This document shows, piece by piece, positions 47,187 to 55,903 of a DNA stretch of 64,000 bases (position 1 is its first letter; the number at the start of each line of letters is the position of its first letter). A program made the position numbers and the translations under genes. The stretch spans positions 53,850 through 117,849 of the forward strand of contig NZ_JASDCF010000006.1 of assembly GCF_030408035.1 (NCBI RefSeq), written 5' to 3'. The notes beneath the pieces are model-generated. The model did no database searches and had not been told where the DNA came from. It saw nothing but the letters and a program-made list of their open reading frames with translations. This DNA is from Psychrobacter sp. APC 3426 (GTDB lineage Bacteria > Pseudomonadota > Gammaproteobacteria > Pseudomonadales > Moraxellaceae).

Positions 47187-47192
47187 GTTAAA
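47187..47192 (-). promoter_or_regulatory. Candidate IS target/TAM of TnpB element 2
   Basis: GTTAAA on the plus strand, that is TTTAAC on the minus strand, directly outside the left end of element 2. It matches the motif at element 1. Confidence 0.5.
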
Positions 47193-47207
47193 CAATGAGA
47201 GGTTTTG

Positions 47208-47837
47208 ATGACGGCTGTGGATGCATCCTTACTTGCGCTCGATGCGCTGACGGTTCAGCGCGGTGAAATACCTTTGTGTGAAGGGGTCACGCTCAATTTA
47301 CCTACTGGTAGCATCTGTCACTTGGTTGGTGCTAATGGTACGGGTAAGACGACGCTACTGATGCAACTGGCTGGACTGCTGCCAGTGCTGACAGGTGAGG
47401 TTTACTACCTAGGAGTAGGGAATCTGCCGATTCAGCCTTTATATGTCTCGCATCAGTTGGGTATCCATCCTAATCTCACGGTCGCGCAAAATCTGACCTT
47501 TCTGCTAAATTTATATGGTATTAGCCCAAGTATCGCTGATATCGATGATGCCCTCACTTGGGTAGGACTACAAGGCTTTGAGACGATTAGCTCAAGCCAT
47601 TTATCGGCTGGGCAAACGCGCCGCATCACCCTGGCAAGGTTATATTTATTGACGCCGGACGTGACCCCGTTATGGTTACTCGATGAGCCTTTTACCGCAC
47701 TTGATGTCGATATGGTGGCACGGATGGAAGACAGGTTGCGCGATTTTGCCAATGCTGGCGGTGGCATATTGATGACCAGTCATCAGGCTGTCGGCGTCGC
47801 CAATCAAGTGCTCGATTTGTCAGATTATATGGTTTAG
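47208..47837 (+). CDS. ccmA: Cytochrome c maturation ATPase CcmA
   Basis: 209 residues from the ATG at 47208 after GAGAGG. ABC-type ATPase that, with CcmB and CcmC, drives release of haem-loaded CcmE. Walker A is GANGTGKTT, the signature is LSAGQTRRITLAR, Walker B is PLWLLDEPFTALD, and the switch His is in TSHQA. It is first of ccmABCDE. The TnpB element 2 ends about 20 bases upstream, so the native promoter is probably displaced; transcription may start in or beyond the element. Confidence 0.95.
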   Translation: MTAVDASLLALDALTVQRGEIPLCEGVTLNLPTGSICHLVGANGTGKTTLLMQLAGLLPVLTGEVYYLGVGNLPIQPLYVSHQLGIHPNLTVAQNLTFLLNLYGISPSIADIDDALTWVGLQGFETISSSHLSAGQTRRITLARLYLLTPDVTPLWLLDEPFTALDVDMVARMEDRLRDFANAGGGILMTSHQAVGVANQVLDLSDYMV

Positions 47838-47958
47838 TCAAGCCTCTGAAGATGTGTGACATATTAGAGCTTGCCGGATTGAGTTGAACTGACTGGCATG
47901 TTGATAATATAAGATATGTGCAAACTAAGGGCGATAATTATCAGTAAAAGGACGGATA

Positions 47959-48690
47959 ATGACCGACAGTCCAGTACAAGCAGCGAATAAGATATCGAAT
48001 GTCAGTGCATCTGCTGCTCGCGGTATCAGCTTTAGGCAGTTATGGCGGCGCGAATGGCACGTAAAGCAGCAAGGGGCGGTACAGTGGTTGTACCCTTTAG
48101 TACTATTTTTAGTGATTATCACCTTGTTTCCGCTAGCCGTTGGTAGTGAGCCTGCGCTGTTACAGCGTCTTGGAGTGTCTGCCGTGTGGATTGCTGCTCT
48201 ATTGTCACTAGTGATGGGTGTTGATGGCTTATTTAAGCCCGCTCTTGATAATGGCACACTGGCGCAATTGGTCGTCGCAAAAGCCTCGCTACCGTTATGG
48301 GTGCTTATCCGCCTAGTCATCCATTGGATTTTTAGTAGTGGGATTGTGGCAGCGCTCAGTTTACTCGCCGTGCCATTATTTCAGCTTAGCTGGTTTGAAG
48401 CGTGGATATTGATGGCTTCTATCGTGACGGGTAGTCCGATGCTGTTGATGTTGTCAGCGGTCGCCAGTAGTTTAACGCTGTCATTGAAGAATGGCGCGGT
48501 GCTAGTGCCTCTGATTGCTTTGCCAATGCAGTTGCCAGTGTTGATTTTTGCCACCGGTGCAGTTGATTTGTTTGCTACTGGTCTCAATGGTTTGCCGATT
48601 CTGGCTTTATTATTGGCAGGTAGTATTATCTCGGTTTTGGTGATGCCGTGGGTGATTGCCATGACCTTAAAAATGGCGTGGCTAAATTGA
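47959..48690 (+). CDS. ccmB: Haem exporter-like membrane protein CcmB
   Basis: 243 residues with six hydrophobic segments after a 35-residue N-terminal extension. CcmB marks are the start FRQLWRREWHVKQQGAVQWLYPLVLFLVIITLFPLAVG and the TGSPMLLMLSAVASSLTLSLKNGAVLVPLIALPMQLPVLIFATGA region. Forms the CcmABC complex that releases haem-CcmE. It lies 121 bases after ccmA, a wider gap than usual in ccm operons. Confidence 0.94.
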   Translation: MTDSPVQAANKISNVSASAARGISFRQLWRREWHVKQQGAVQWLYPLVLFLVIITLFPLAVGSEPALLQRLGVSAVWIAALLSLVMGVDGLFKPALDNGTLAQLVVAKASLPLWVLIRLVIHWIFSSGIVAALSLLAVPLFQLSWFEAWILMASIVTGSPMLLMLSAVASSLTLSLKNGAVLVPLIALPMQLPVLIFATGAVDLFATGLNGLPILALLLAGSIISVLVMPWVIAMTLKMAWLN

Positions 48691-48884
48691 AAAACCCTTT
48701 ATATTAACAGCATGGTGAAAACTGGCAACTTTGCTATAATAGCTAACTCGATATGTAAACAGTCACTTGTAGATTCTATCCAGTGTTTAACGCCAGCAGG
48801 TTAGTAGATAGTAGCGTCCATCATGTGCTTTGTCATTTATAATCAATAAGCCAACCAATTAGCTGTGTATATAGGTACATTCCC

Positions 48885-49673
48885 ATGCCCAACCTGAATA
48901 ATGTCTCATCTCCTAGCCTATGGCAGCGTATTTGGCAAGGCTTCTTGACCACTGTGGGAACCAAGCAGTTCTTTCGTATCTTTGCGCCTTGGGTTAAGTG
49001 GCTTGCGATATTAGCCAGTATTTGCCTTGTGATTGGTAGTGTTTGGGGCCTCGCTTTTGCACCGCCCGATTACCTACAAGGTAATAGCTATCGCATTATC
49101 TTTATTCACGTGCCAGCGGCTAGTATTGCTATTTCTATCTATTTTGCCCTCGCCGTATTAGGTGTCATCTTTCTCGTTTGGAAGATTAAAACAGCCAGTT
49201 TGGTGGCGCAGGCGCTTGCTCCGCTGGGCTTTTTGCTATGCGTGATTAGTTTGATTACGGGTTCTATTTGGGCAAAACCAACTTGGGGTACTTACTGGGT
49301 CTGGGATGCGCGTTTGACGTCTATGCTGATTTTGGCGTTTTTATATGCAGGCGTGATGGCATTGTTTGCAGCGTTTGAGCACACTGCTAACCGTGGTAAA
49401 GCGGCTGCCATTTTATCTATTGTTGGTGCAGTGAATCTACCCATTATTAAGTATTCGGTACAGTGGTGGAATACCTTACATCAGGGCTCTACTTTCACCT
49501 TAACGGCCGCGCCCAAGATGTCCGCAGACATGTGGATGCCTTTGCTTCTAATGATTATCGGTAGCTACTTACTCGTCGCGACACTGACGATTTATCGTAC
49601 CAACACCCTCATCTTATACCGTGATCAAGGTAAAGCGTGGGTCAAAGAATATATTCGCGGGCAAGCTAAATAA
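48885..49673 (+). CDS. ccmC: Haem-handling protein CcmC
   Basis: 262 residues with six membrane segments. The tryptophan-rich haem-handling motif is WGTYWVWDARLTSML, and the flanking haem-ligand His positions are in FIHVPAAS and WWNTLHQGS. It attaches haem covalently to CcmE with CcmD. The gap to ccmB is nearly 200 bases, enough for an internal promoter. ccmD follows after 40 bases. Confidence 0.96.
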   Translation: MPNLNNVSSPSLWQRIWQGFLTTVGTKQFFRIFAPWVKWLAILASICLVIGSVWGLAFAPPDYLQGNSYRIIFIHVPAASIAISIYFALAVLGVIFLVWKIKTASLVAQALAPLGFLLCVISLITGSIWAKPTWGTYWVWDARLTSMLILAFLYAGVMALFAAFEHTANRGKAAAILSIVGAVNLPIIKYSVQWWNTLHQGSTFTLTAAPKMSADMWMPLLLMIIGSYLLVATLTIYRTNTLILYRDQGKAWVKEYIRGQAK

Positions 49674-49713
49674 CCACATAATCATGGACAAAAATAACGG
49701 CTAGGAACCTATT

Positions 49714-49935
49714 ATGCAGCCTTACTTTTATAGCGTATCTGAGTTCATCGCCATGGGTAAGCATGGTTTGTTTGTCTGGTCGTGCTGGGCAATTACGGTT
49801 GGCGTGATGCTGGCTTTTATTATATATAGTCGCAGGCAACGACAAGCGCTTATCAAACAACTGACCATTCAGCAGGCTCGACAAGCTCAACGTACTGCTA
49901 AAACCGCCAATCCTGCAACCAAGCAGCCGATGTAA
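49714..49935 (+). CDS. ccmD: CcmD
   Basis: 73-residue single-pass protein with membrane segment at about 16-37 (LFVWSCWAITVGVMLAFIIY), followed by a basic helix (SRRQRQALIKQL) and a polar tail. This is the CcmD pattern; the protein stabilises the CcmABC-CcmE complex. The order ccmC-ccmD-ccmE supports it. Confidence 0.9.
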   Translation: MQPYFYSVSEFIAMGKHGLFVWSCWAITVGVMLAFIIYSRRQRQALIKQLTIQQARQAQRTAKTANPATKQPM

Positions 49936-50189
49936 AAATTATTTTAATATCATAACTTTAGCTAATAAAATTATACGCTTTAAATTGTAAGTATATGGCT
50001 GTATTGACGATTATAGGGCTTATTGATTTATCCGAAAAATGCTACCATATAGCTATTAGAAGAGTACGATTAGAAAGACAGTTTTAAACAGTTTTTCTAA
50101 TGGTAGTTTCTCTAATATTTTCTGTTTTATAGATTTATATGGCGTTATCTATACATTGTAAAACAGCGACTCATCAATGAGGTAGTGGT

Positions 50190-50678
50190 ATGAACGCAGT
50201 TCGTCGCAAAAAACTGATGTGGGTTATGTTCACGCTTGCAGGGGCGGCAGTGGCGGTAGTATTGGTCATTTATGCTATTGGTCAACAAACCGATTACTAT
50301 TTTGATGCTACGGCGATTGCACAAGGTGAAGCGCCACAAGACAAGCGTATTCGTGCAGGCGGAATGGTCGTCGCTGGTAGTGTACAGCGTGCGCCAGATA
50401 ATCCCTTAAATGTGGAGTTCGCGATTACGGATTTTGAATCAACGGTTCCGGTCACTTATCAAGGTATTTTGCCGGATTTGTTTGCTGAAAACTCAGGCGT
50501 CGTTGCCACTGGTAAAATGCAGGGTGAGACCTTTGTCGCTGGTGAAGTGTTGGCAAAGCATGATGAAAACTACATGCCACCAGAAGTTGCCAAATCAATG
50601 AAAGAAAATAATCGTAACGGAGCAGAGCAGTACAAACCTGCTGAGCCGATTCGTGAAACCCAGACACTACAGCAGTAA
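50190..50678 (+). CDS. ccmE: Haem chaperone CcmE
   Basis: 162 residues with an N-terminal membrane anchor (about 9-30) and a periplasmic OB-fold. The haem-attaching His124 and conserved Tyr128 are in [10 protein letters not shown]. It carries haem to the CcmF ligase. Separated from ccmD by 254 bases. A strong terminator follows, so ccmF, ccmG and ccmH must be elsewhere. Confidence 0.96.
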   Translation: MNAVRRKKLMWVMFTLAGAAVAVVLVIYAIGQQTDYYFDATAIAQGEAPQDKRIRAGGMVVAGSVQRAPDNPLNVEFAITDFESTVPVTYQGILPDLFAENSGVVATGKMQGETFVAGEVLAKHDENYMPPEVAKSMKENNRNGAEQYKPAEPIRETQTLQQ

Positions 50679-50699
50679 TGCTGTAAAGAGCCTGACAAA

Positions 50700-50738
50700 A
50701 AAGAGAGCCGCTAACACAATATTAGCGGCTCTCTTTTT
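50700..50738. terminator. Bidirectional terminator after ccmE
   Basis: AGAGAGCCGCTAA pairs with TTAGCGGCTCTCT around a 7-base loop, with A and T runs on both sides. It closes ccmABCDE and the convergent aldo/keto reductase gene. Confidence 0.92.
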
Positions 50739-50781
50739 TTATAGAGTTTCTGTAATAAAGAGACCTTAAGCATCTAAAGTA

Positions 50782-51630
50782 TCAGTCATCCCATACAGGA
50801 GTATAGTCGGGATGTTCAATTTTGCGACCGTCACTGCGGGCTAGACTGCCGATTCTCTCTAATTCATATGCGCTCAATTGAACGTTGATGGCATCTAAGT
50901 TCCCTTGTAAGTGCTCGGGATTAGAAGTCTTTGGAATAGCGATACGGTGTTTGTCTGATAGTATCCAAGCCAATGATATCTGTGCTGGCGTCACGCCATG
51001 CTTCTCAGCGATTTCTTTTATGATGTCATTATCGAACACATCACCGCGTGCAAGTGGCGAGTAAGCTTCTAATAAAATATGGTGATTGTTCAAAAAAGTC
51101 TGCAAGGTGTTTTGTTTAATGAAAGGATGAAATTCAACTTGATTGACCACAATCGGCACGTCAGCATACTTTTTGGCTTCAATAATATTGGCAATATTAA
51201 AGTTAGAGACGCCGATATTGCGCGTTAAGCCTTGCTTTTGTAGCTCGCACAAGGCTGGAATGGTCTCAGATAATGGCACACGATCATCAGGCCAGTGTAG
51301 TAATAGCAGGTCAACATAATCGGTATCTAGATTTTCTAAAGAACGTTTAGCTGCTGCCACCAGTTTCTCTGGCTCAAACTTCATATCATCAGGAAAAATC
51401 TTCGTGGTTAAAAAGAATTTATCGCGCGCCACGCCTGACTGTTTAATACCTTGACCAACCTCGACTTCATTACCATAAGCTTGCGCTGTATCTATATGCT
51501 CATAGCCCATCTGTAAGGCTTTACTGACCACATCGATACAGTCTTGTCCTGTTGACTGCCATGTACCTAGTCCAAGTACGGGGATATTAGCCTGTCCTGC
51601 TGTGCGAGTATTATAAGTTTTGGCACGCAT
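50782..51630 (-). CDS. Aldo/keto reductase (DkgB-like)
   Basis: 282 residues from the ATG at 51630, which follows AAGGATAAT; an upstream in-frame ATG at 51678 is less likely. NADPH-dependent reductase with a TIM barrel. The catalytic tetrad is visible: Asp and Tyr in HIDTAQAYGNE, Lys in TTKIF, His in LLLHWPDD. The cofactor loop IPKTSNPEHL and the C-terminal TPVWDD fit the 2,5-diketogluconate reductase/methylglyoxal reductase group. Single gene with a shared terminator. Confidence 0.92.
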   Translation of the reverse strand: MRAKTYNTRTAGQANIPVLGLGTWQSTGQDCIDVVSKALQMGYEHIDTAQAYGNEVEVGQGIKQSGVARDKFFLTTKIFPDDMKFEPEKLVAAAKRSLENLDTDYVDLLLLHWPDDRVPLSETIPALCELQKQGLTRNIGVSNFNIANIIEAKKYADVPIVVNQVEFHPFIKQNTLQTFLNNHHILLEAYSPLARGDVFDNDIIKEIAEKHGVTPAQISLAWILSDKHRIAIPKTSNPEHLQGNLDAINVQLSAYELERIGSLARSDGRKIEHPDYTPVWDD

Positions 51631-52042
51631 ATTATTATCCTTGTTATTTGTGTGATTTGTTAATAGAGGACTTATCAAGAGAGCGATTACTCATGAATAT
51701 TATTGTCTCGACCTCTATACAGCCCAACCACTATAGAAAAAAGTAGGCTGAGGTGAAAGGGCGAGTGACGGTTTCCTACAAAGGACAAACAGGCTGTAAC
51801 GTCATTTACTATTCTGATTTGTAGGATGAGCAGTATTTTCAAACTGTTAAGTGTCTCTCAAGCGAACAAAACCTTACCATTAGTATGGTTATTATAAAGT
51901 AATATAGAAACTACGCTATAACCAGTCTTTTATATACGTTTTATTCAAAAAATCAAATATTTATCTTAAAATTATTCCAGTATTCAATTTCTCTAAACCC
52001 ATATAAAAACTCATAAAAACCTTTTCTTTGATTGGGGATATT
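51631..52042. promoter_or_regulatory. Divergent spacer of reductase and MFS genes
   Basis: 412 bases, AT-rich near the MFS gene. Expected to carry both promoters; no operator, RNA or gene recognised. Confidence 0.35.
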
Positions 52043-53259
52043 ATGTCAATCGTTTCAAAAGCTCATCTTTCAGAAGACGAGCTATCAAAAAATAATAATG
52101 TCGGACAGAGCCCTATTTCTTGGTTTATCTTTGGTCTCATGGCCAGTGTTACTTTTATCGGTTGATGCCTTCCGGTATTTTGCCACAGATGACGGCAGGT
52201 CTTGGCATTGAACAGACCCAAGTCGGATTTTTGGTCGGTATCTATGCGCTAGCTTCGGCGATTTTTGCCATTCCACTCATCAGTATGACGCTGTGGGTTA
52301 ATAGGAAGATTTTACTGCTAACGCTACTGGCAGGTTTTGCGGTTTCCAATATCGTCGTCGGGCTCACTTCATCTTATCCGCTTATTGTTGCTATGCGTAT
52401 TTTGGGTGGTATTTGTGCCGGTATTATGTGGCCGATGATTGCTGCCTACGGTACCGCGCTTGTGCCAGAGAATATGCATGGTAAGGCAATTACCATCATC
52501 ATGGCAGGTAATACTTTTGGCGTGAGTTTGGGTCTGCCAATGATGACTTTTATCGGGACGCAAGTGGGCTGGCGTATGTCGTTTTTGGTACTAGGCGGCT
52601 TAGGCGCGCTGATTGCGCTATTGGCGATGAAATTTTTACCATCGGTAAAAGGTGAAAAGCTGACGCAAAGTAACTCCCCAATAGCTGTGCTAAAAATACC
52701 TGGCGTTTGGATAGTCTTAGCCCTCACTTTCTTGGCAGTTGTGGCTCATTACAGTACCTACACCTACATTACCTTGTTGGTTGAAACCTTGGACTTTGTC
52801 GGCGGTATTAGTTTGGCCCTGCTTATCTTCGGTATCGGTTCTGTCATCTCAGTCATACTATCCGCCAAGATTATCGATACGCATCTGCGCGGTTTGATCG
52901 TCAGTATGCTTGTATCTGGAGCGATAGCTATGTTGCTATTCGTTTTCTTTAGAGGAATGAATGGTTTCTCGCATTTTGCCTTTTTATTATGGGGACTAGC
53001 ATTCGGACCTTTGGTAACGATGTTCCAAACAGCAGTCAGTCACCAAGTCACCGAAGCAAAAGCCGTCGCGACTTCCGTACAATCAAGTGTGTTCAACTTC
53101 TCAATTATGATTGCAACGTGGCTTGCTGGCTTGATTTTGGTGCATATGCCAGAGACAGGCGTCTTAGGTATTGTATATCTATCCATTCTTTGTTTCGTTC
53201 CTGCCATCATCATTACCTTCATATCTAAGAAAACATTGGATGCGCCTACTGTCGGATAG
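52043..53259 (+). pseudogene. MFS transporter with a frameshift near the start
   Basis: The ATG at 52043, after GGGGATA, opens a frame that ends at the TGA at 52163-52165 (codon 41). The frame then continues in another phase to 53259. Adding one T at 52161-52163 would restore a single DHA1-type carrier of about 405 residues reading FGLMASVTFIGLMPSGILPQMT across the joint. Twelve hydrophobic segments and the GGICAGIMWPMIAAYGTALVP region are intact. Possibly a real inactivation or a one-base sequence error. It is 83 bases upstream of a cytosine-deaminase-family gene, so a purine/pyrimidine or related role is likely for the pair. Confidence 0.82.
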
Positions 53260-53342
53260 CGTTCAATGAAGTAGCTTTTAATAAAATAATGTTCGATCAG
53301 CAATTTCAATCAATAATTATTTAATAATAATAGGAGTTTGTC

Positions 53343-54599
53343 ATGATTAAATTTACCAATGCCAATATCTATCGCAATAGCGATGCTACTGAGATTTTGG
53401 TCAAAGACGGTGTTATTCAGCAGATAGGTAACAATTTGCCTGCTGCTGAAGAAGAGATTGATCTCAAAGGTCGTTTGATCGTACCGCCTTATGTGGACTC
53501 GCATCTGCATCTTGATTATGTCTACACGGGCGGCGGCGATGATGCCAAGAACGCCACAGGTACCTTGTTCGAAGGTATTGCTCGCTGGCACGATGTCAAA
53601 AAGACGCAAACTTTTGAAGATGCTAAATCGCGGATGCTAAAAGGTATTCAAGAAGAAGTCTCCAAAGGGGTGCAATACATTCGTACCCATATTGACGTCT
53701 GCGACCCTGATTTGACTGGGCTTAAAGCAATGCTGGAGCTGCGCGAAGAGCTAAAAGACAACGTCACTATTCAGATTGTCGCTTTCCCGCAAGAGGGCAT
53801 GTACGCCTATAAAGGGGCTGTTGAGTTGATGGAAGAGGCGCTAAAGATGGGCGCGGATTGCGTCGGCGGTATTCCACATTTTGAATGGGCATACGAGTTC
53901 GGTCAAGATTCTGTGCGTAAGACGGTTGAGCTTGCGCTGAAGTATGACAAGCTTATCGACGTGCATTGTGATGAAACCGATGACCCAATGAGTCGCCACG
54001 TACAACTATTGAATGCTTTGGTGATGATTGAAGATATTGGTACGCGTACGGCAGCTAGCCATACCTGTTCATTTGGTTCAGCAGACGATGCTTATGCGTT
54101 TCGCATGATGGGACTGTTTGAGCAATCGCAGATGAACTTCATTGCGCTGCCTACTGAGAACGCTTATTTGCAAGGTCGCCAAGATACCTATCCAAAGCGT
54201 CGTGGTCTCACGCGAGTGAAAGAATTTTGGGAGAATGGTATCAACATCTCTTTTGGTCAAGATTCTATCAATGATCCTTGGTATCCCGCGGGCAACGGTA
54301 ACATGATGAATATCTTAGATAATGGTATTCACTTGGCACAAACCATGTCATTACCACAGCTTGACGTCTGTCTTGACTTCATTACCTTTAATGGAGCGAA
54401 AACTTTAAATATCGAAGAAGAGTACGGTATAGAAGTTGGCAGAGCAGCAAACTTCCTAGTATTGGACGCGATAAGTCCATTTGAAGCGGTGCGCCAACGC
54501 GCGGATGTACTGGCCTCTATTCGCAATGGTAAGTACCTGTTTAAAAAACCTGAACCTAGTTATGATATTGAGCTGGACTTGTTTAGAAGCACTATTTAA
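53343..54599 (+). CDS. Cytosine-deaminase-family amidohydrolase (CodA-like)
   Basis: 418 residues. The metal site HxH is in DSHLHLDYV near residue 58; further ligands are the His in VHCDETDD and TAASHTCS, and the Asp in FGQDSINDPWYP. The flanking GTLFEGIARWHDVKK, IVAFPQEGMYAYKGAVELMEEAL and YPKRRGLTRVKEF segments align well with E. coli CodA, but the deaminase FGHDD motif is FGQDS here. Such variants act on related heterocycles, so the substrate is uncertain. Good ribosome-binding site (TAGGAG). Likely co-transcribed with the frameshifted MFS gene. Confidence 0.88.
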   Translation: MIKFTNANIYRNSDATEILVKDGVIQQIGNNLPAAEEEIDLKGRLIVPPYVDSHLHLDYVYTGGGDDAKNATGTLFEGIARWHDVKKTQTFEDAKSRMLKGIQEEVSKGVQYIRTHIDVCDPDLTGLKAMLELREELKDNVTIQIVAFPQEGMYAYKGAVELMEEALKMGADCVGGIPHFEWAYEFGQDSVRKTVELALKYDKLIDVHCDETDDPMSRHVQLLNALVMIEDIGTRTAASHTCSFGSADDAYAFRMMGLFEQSQMNFIALPTENAYLQGRQDTYPKRRGLTRVKEFWENGINISFGQDSINDPWYPAGNGNMMNILDNGIHLAQTMSLPQLDVCLDFITFNGAKTLNIEEEYGIEVGRAANFLVLDAISPFEAVRQRADVLASIRNGKYLFKKPEPSYDIELDLFRSTI

Positions 54600-54636
54600 C
54601 GGTTAGTCCAAGAGCTAAATATAAAATTCAGACCAT

Positions 54637-54675
54637 AAAAAATGCCCATTACTCATAAGTAGTGGGCATTTTTTG
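54637..54675. terminator. Bidirectional terminator between CodA-like and metQ genes
   Basis: AATGCCCATTACT pairs with AGTAGTGGGCATT around a 4-base loop, flanked by A6 and T6. It serves both convergent transcripts. Confidence 0.92.
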
Positions 54676-54764
54676 TATTTACAATTTGAACTTTTAGCAC
54701 TATGAGTTAATTATTGAAACTAACCGTTTTTAAGTGTCTAAATTTTTGCTCAAGCAGATTCAGA

Positions 54765-55736
54765 TTACTGAGCGGCTTCCGCTTCTACAGGGGCAGTGCT
54801 TGCAGTAGTTTCGGTAGCTGGTGCAGTATTACCACCCCAGATTTTTGGATACTTGTAACCTGGGAAAGTATCATGAGCATACTTTTTGAATGCTTCTGAG
54901 TTATAAGCATTGGTGACGTCTTCAACCCATTTCTTACCAGTATCAGCAGACTTGATCGCTGACCAGTTTACATAAGCAAAGCTTGGCTCTTGGAATAAAG
55001 CTTCAGTCAATTTAATACCAGAGTCGGTCGCATAGTTGCCGTTGATAACAGCAAAGTCAACTTCGTCACGAGCGCGTGGTAATTGAGCCGCTTCTAACTC
55101 AACGATTTTGATATCGTATTTGCTGTTGTCAGCGATGTCAGCTTTCGACGCCGTCAATGGATCAATATTATCTTTTAGGGTAATCCAACCAAGGTCATCC
55201 ATCATCACCAATGCACGGGCAAAGTTACTTGGATCATTTGGCGCAGAAACGCTCATGCCCTTATATACGTCATCAAGCGTGGTCTTTTTACCAGAGTAAA
55301 TGCCAAGTGGTGCCGTTGGAACCTGGAACACTTCGACCAAATCAAGATTATTTTCTTTTTTGAAAGTATCAAGATAAGGTTTATGCTGGAAGATGTTAAT
55401 ATCCAAATCACCTTCAGCCAACGCTAGGTTAGGACGAACGTAGTCAGTAAAAGCGATTAGCTCAACTTCATAACCTTGATCTTCTAATGAGGCTTTGACT
55501 TGGTTACGTACCATATCGGCAAAGTCACCTTCGGTAGTACCGATGACAATTTTGGTGTGTTCAGGGTCGATATCGTTAGCAGCAGTTTCAGCAGTTTCAG
55601 CAGTTGTGCCTTCAGTCACAGCTTCTTTTGTCGCTTCTGGCGCTGATGAGTTATTACAACCTACCAATACTAGGCTCGATACGCCAACAGCGGCAAATGC
55701 GGTTGCTAACTGACGGCTGATGTCTGTTAATTTCAT
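54765..55736 (-). CDS. metQ: Methionine-binding lipoprotein MetQ
   Basis: 323 residues. Lipoprotein signal with lipobox LVGC at Cys27, then an Ala/Thr/Glu-rich linker to about 60. The NlpA/MetQ fold follows: IVIGTTEGDFADMVRNQVK, LNINFQHKPYLD-type segment (DLDINIFQHKPYLDTF), APNDPSNFARAL and FAVINGNYATDSG. A second Ala/Thr-rich tail ends the protein. It captures methionine for the MetNI importer encoded just upstream. Order metN-metI-metQ on the minus strand. Confidence 0.95.
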   Translation of the reverse strand: MKLTDISRQLATAFAAVGVSSLVLVGCNNSSAPEATKEAVTEGTTAETAETAANDIDPEHTKIVIGTTEGDFADMVRNQVKASLEDQGYEVELIAFTDYVRPNLALAEGDLDINIFQHKPYLDTFKKENNLDLVEVFQVPTAPLGIYSGKKTTLDDVYKGMSVSAPNDPSNFARALVMMDDLGWITLKDNIDPLTASKADIADNSKYDIKIVELEAAQLPRARDEVDFAVINGNYATDSGIKLTEALFQEPSFAYVNWSAIKSADTGKKWVEDVTNAYNSEAFKKYAHDTFPGYKYPKIWGGNTAPATETTASTAPVEAEAAQ

Positions 55737-55790
55737 AAAACTTCCTTATTACTATGTGGGATTGGGAAAGTGAGGTATCGTCTGAGCATT

Positions 55791-55827
55791 AAAAAAGCAA
55801 CATTCTAAGTAGTAATGCTGCTTTTTA
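55791..55827 (-). terminator. Weak terminator between metI and metQ
   Basis: On the minus strand AAAAAGCAGCATT pairs with AATGTTGCTTTTT with one mismatch, then T-rich sequence. It lies between metI and metQ and may reduce read-through, or work as a partial terminator. Confidence 0.5.
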
Positions 55828-55903
55828 ATGCGCTGAGATAAGGATTAATAACTGCCAAAAATAAACCTAGTCGCTGACAATGTCAAGTATTCTCTAAAGC
55901 GGT

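Noticed and set aside
52043..52165. A separate 40-residue peptide gene before the MFS gene
   Set aside because: The peptide ends inside the expected first membrane helix and joins the MFS sequence perfectly when one base is added, so it is the start of the same gene.
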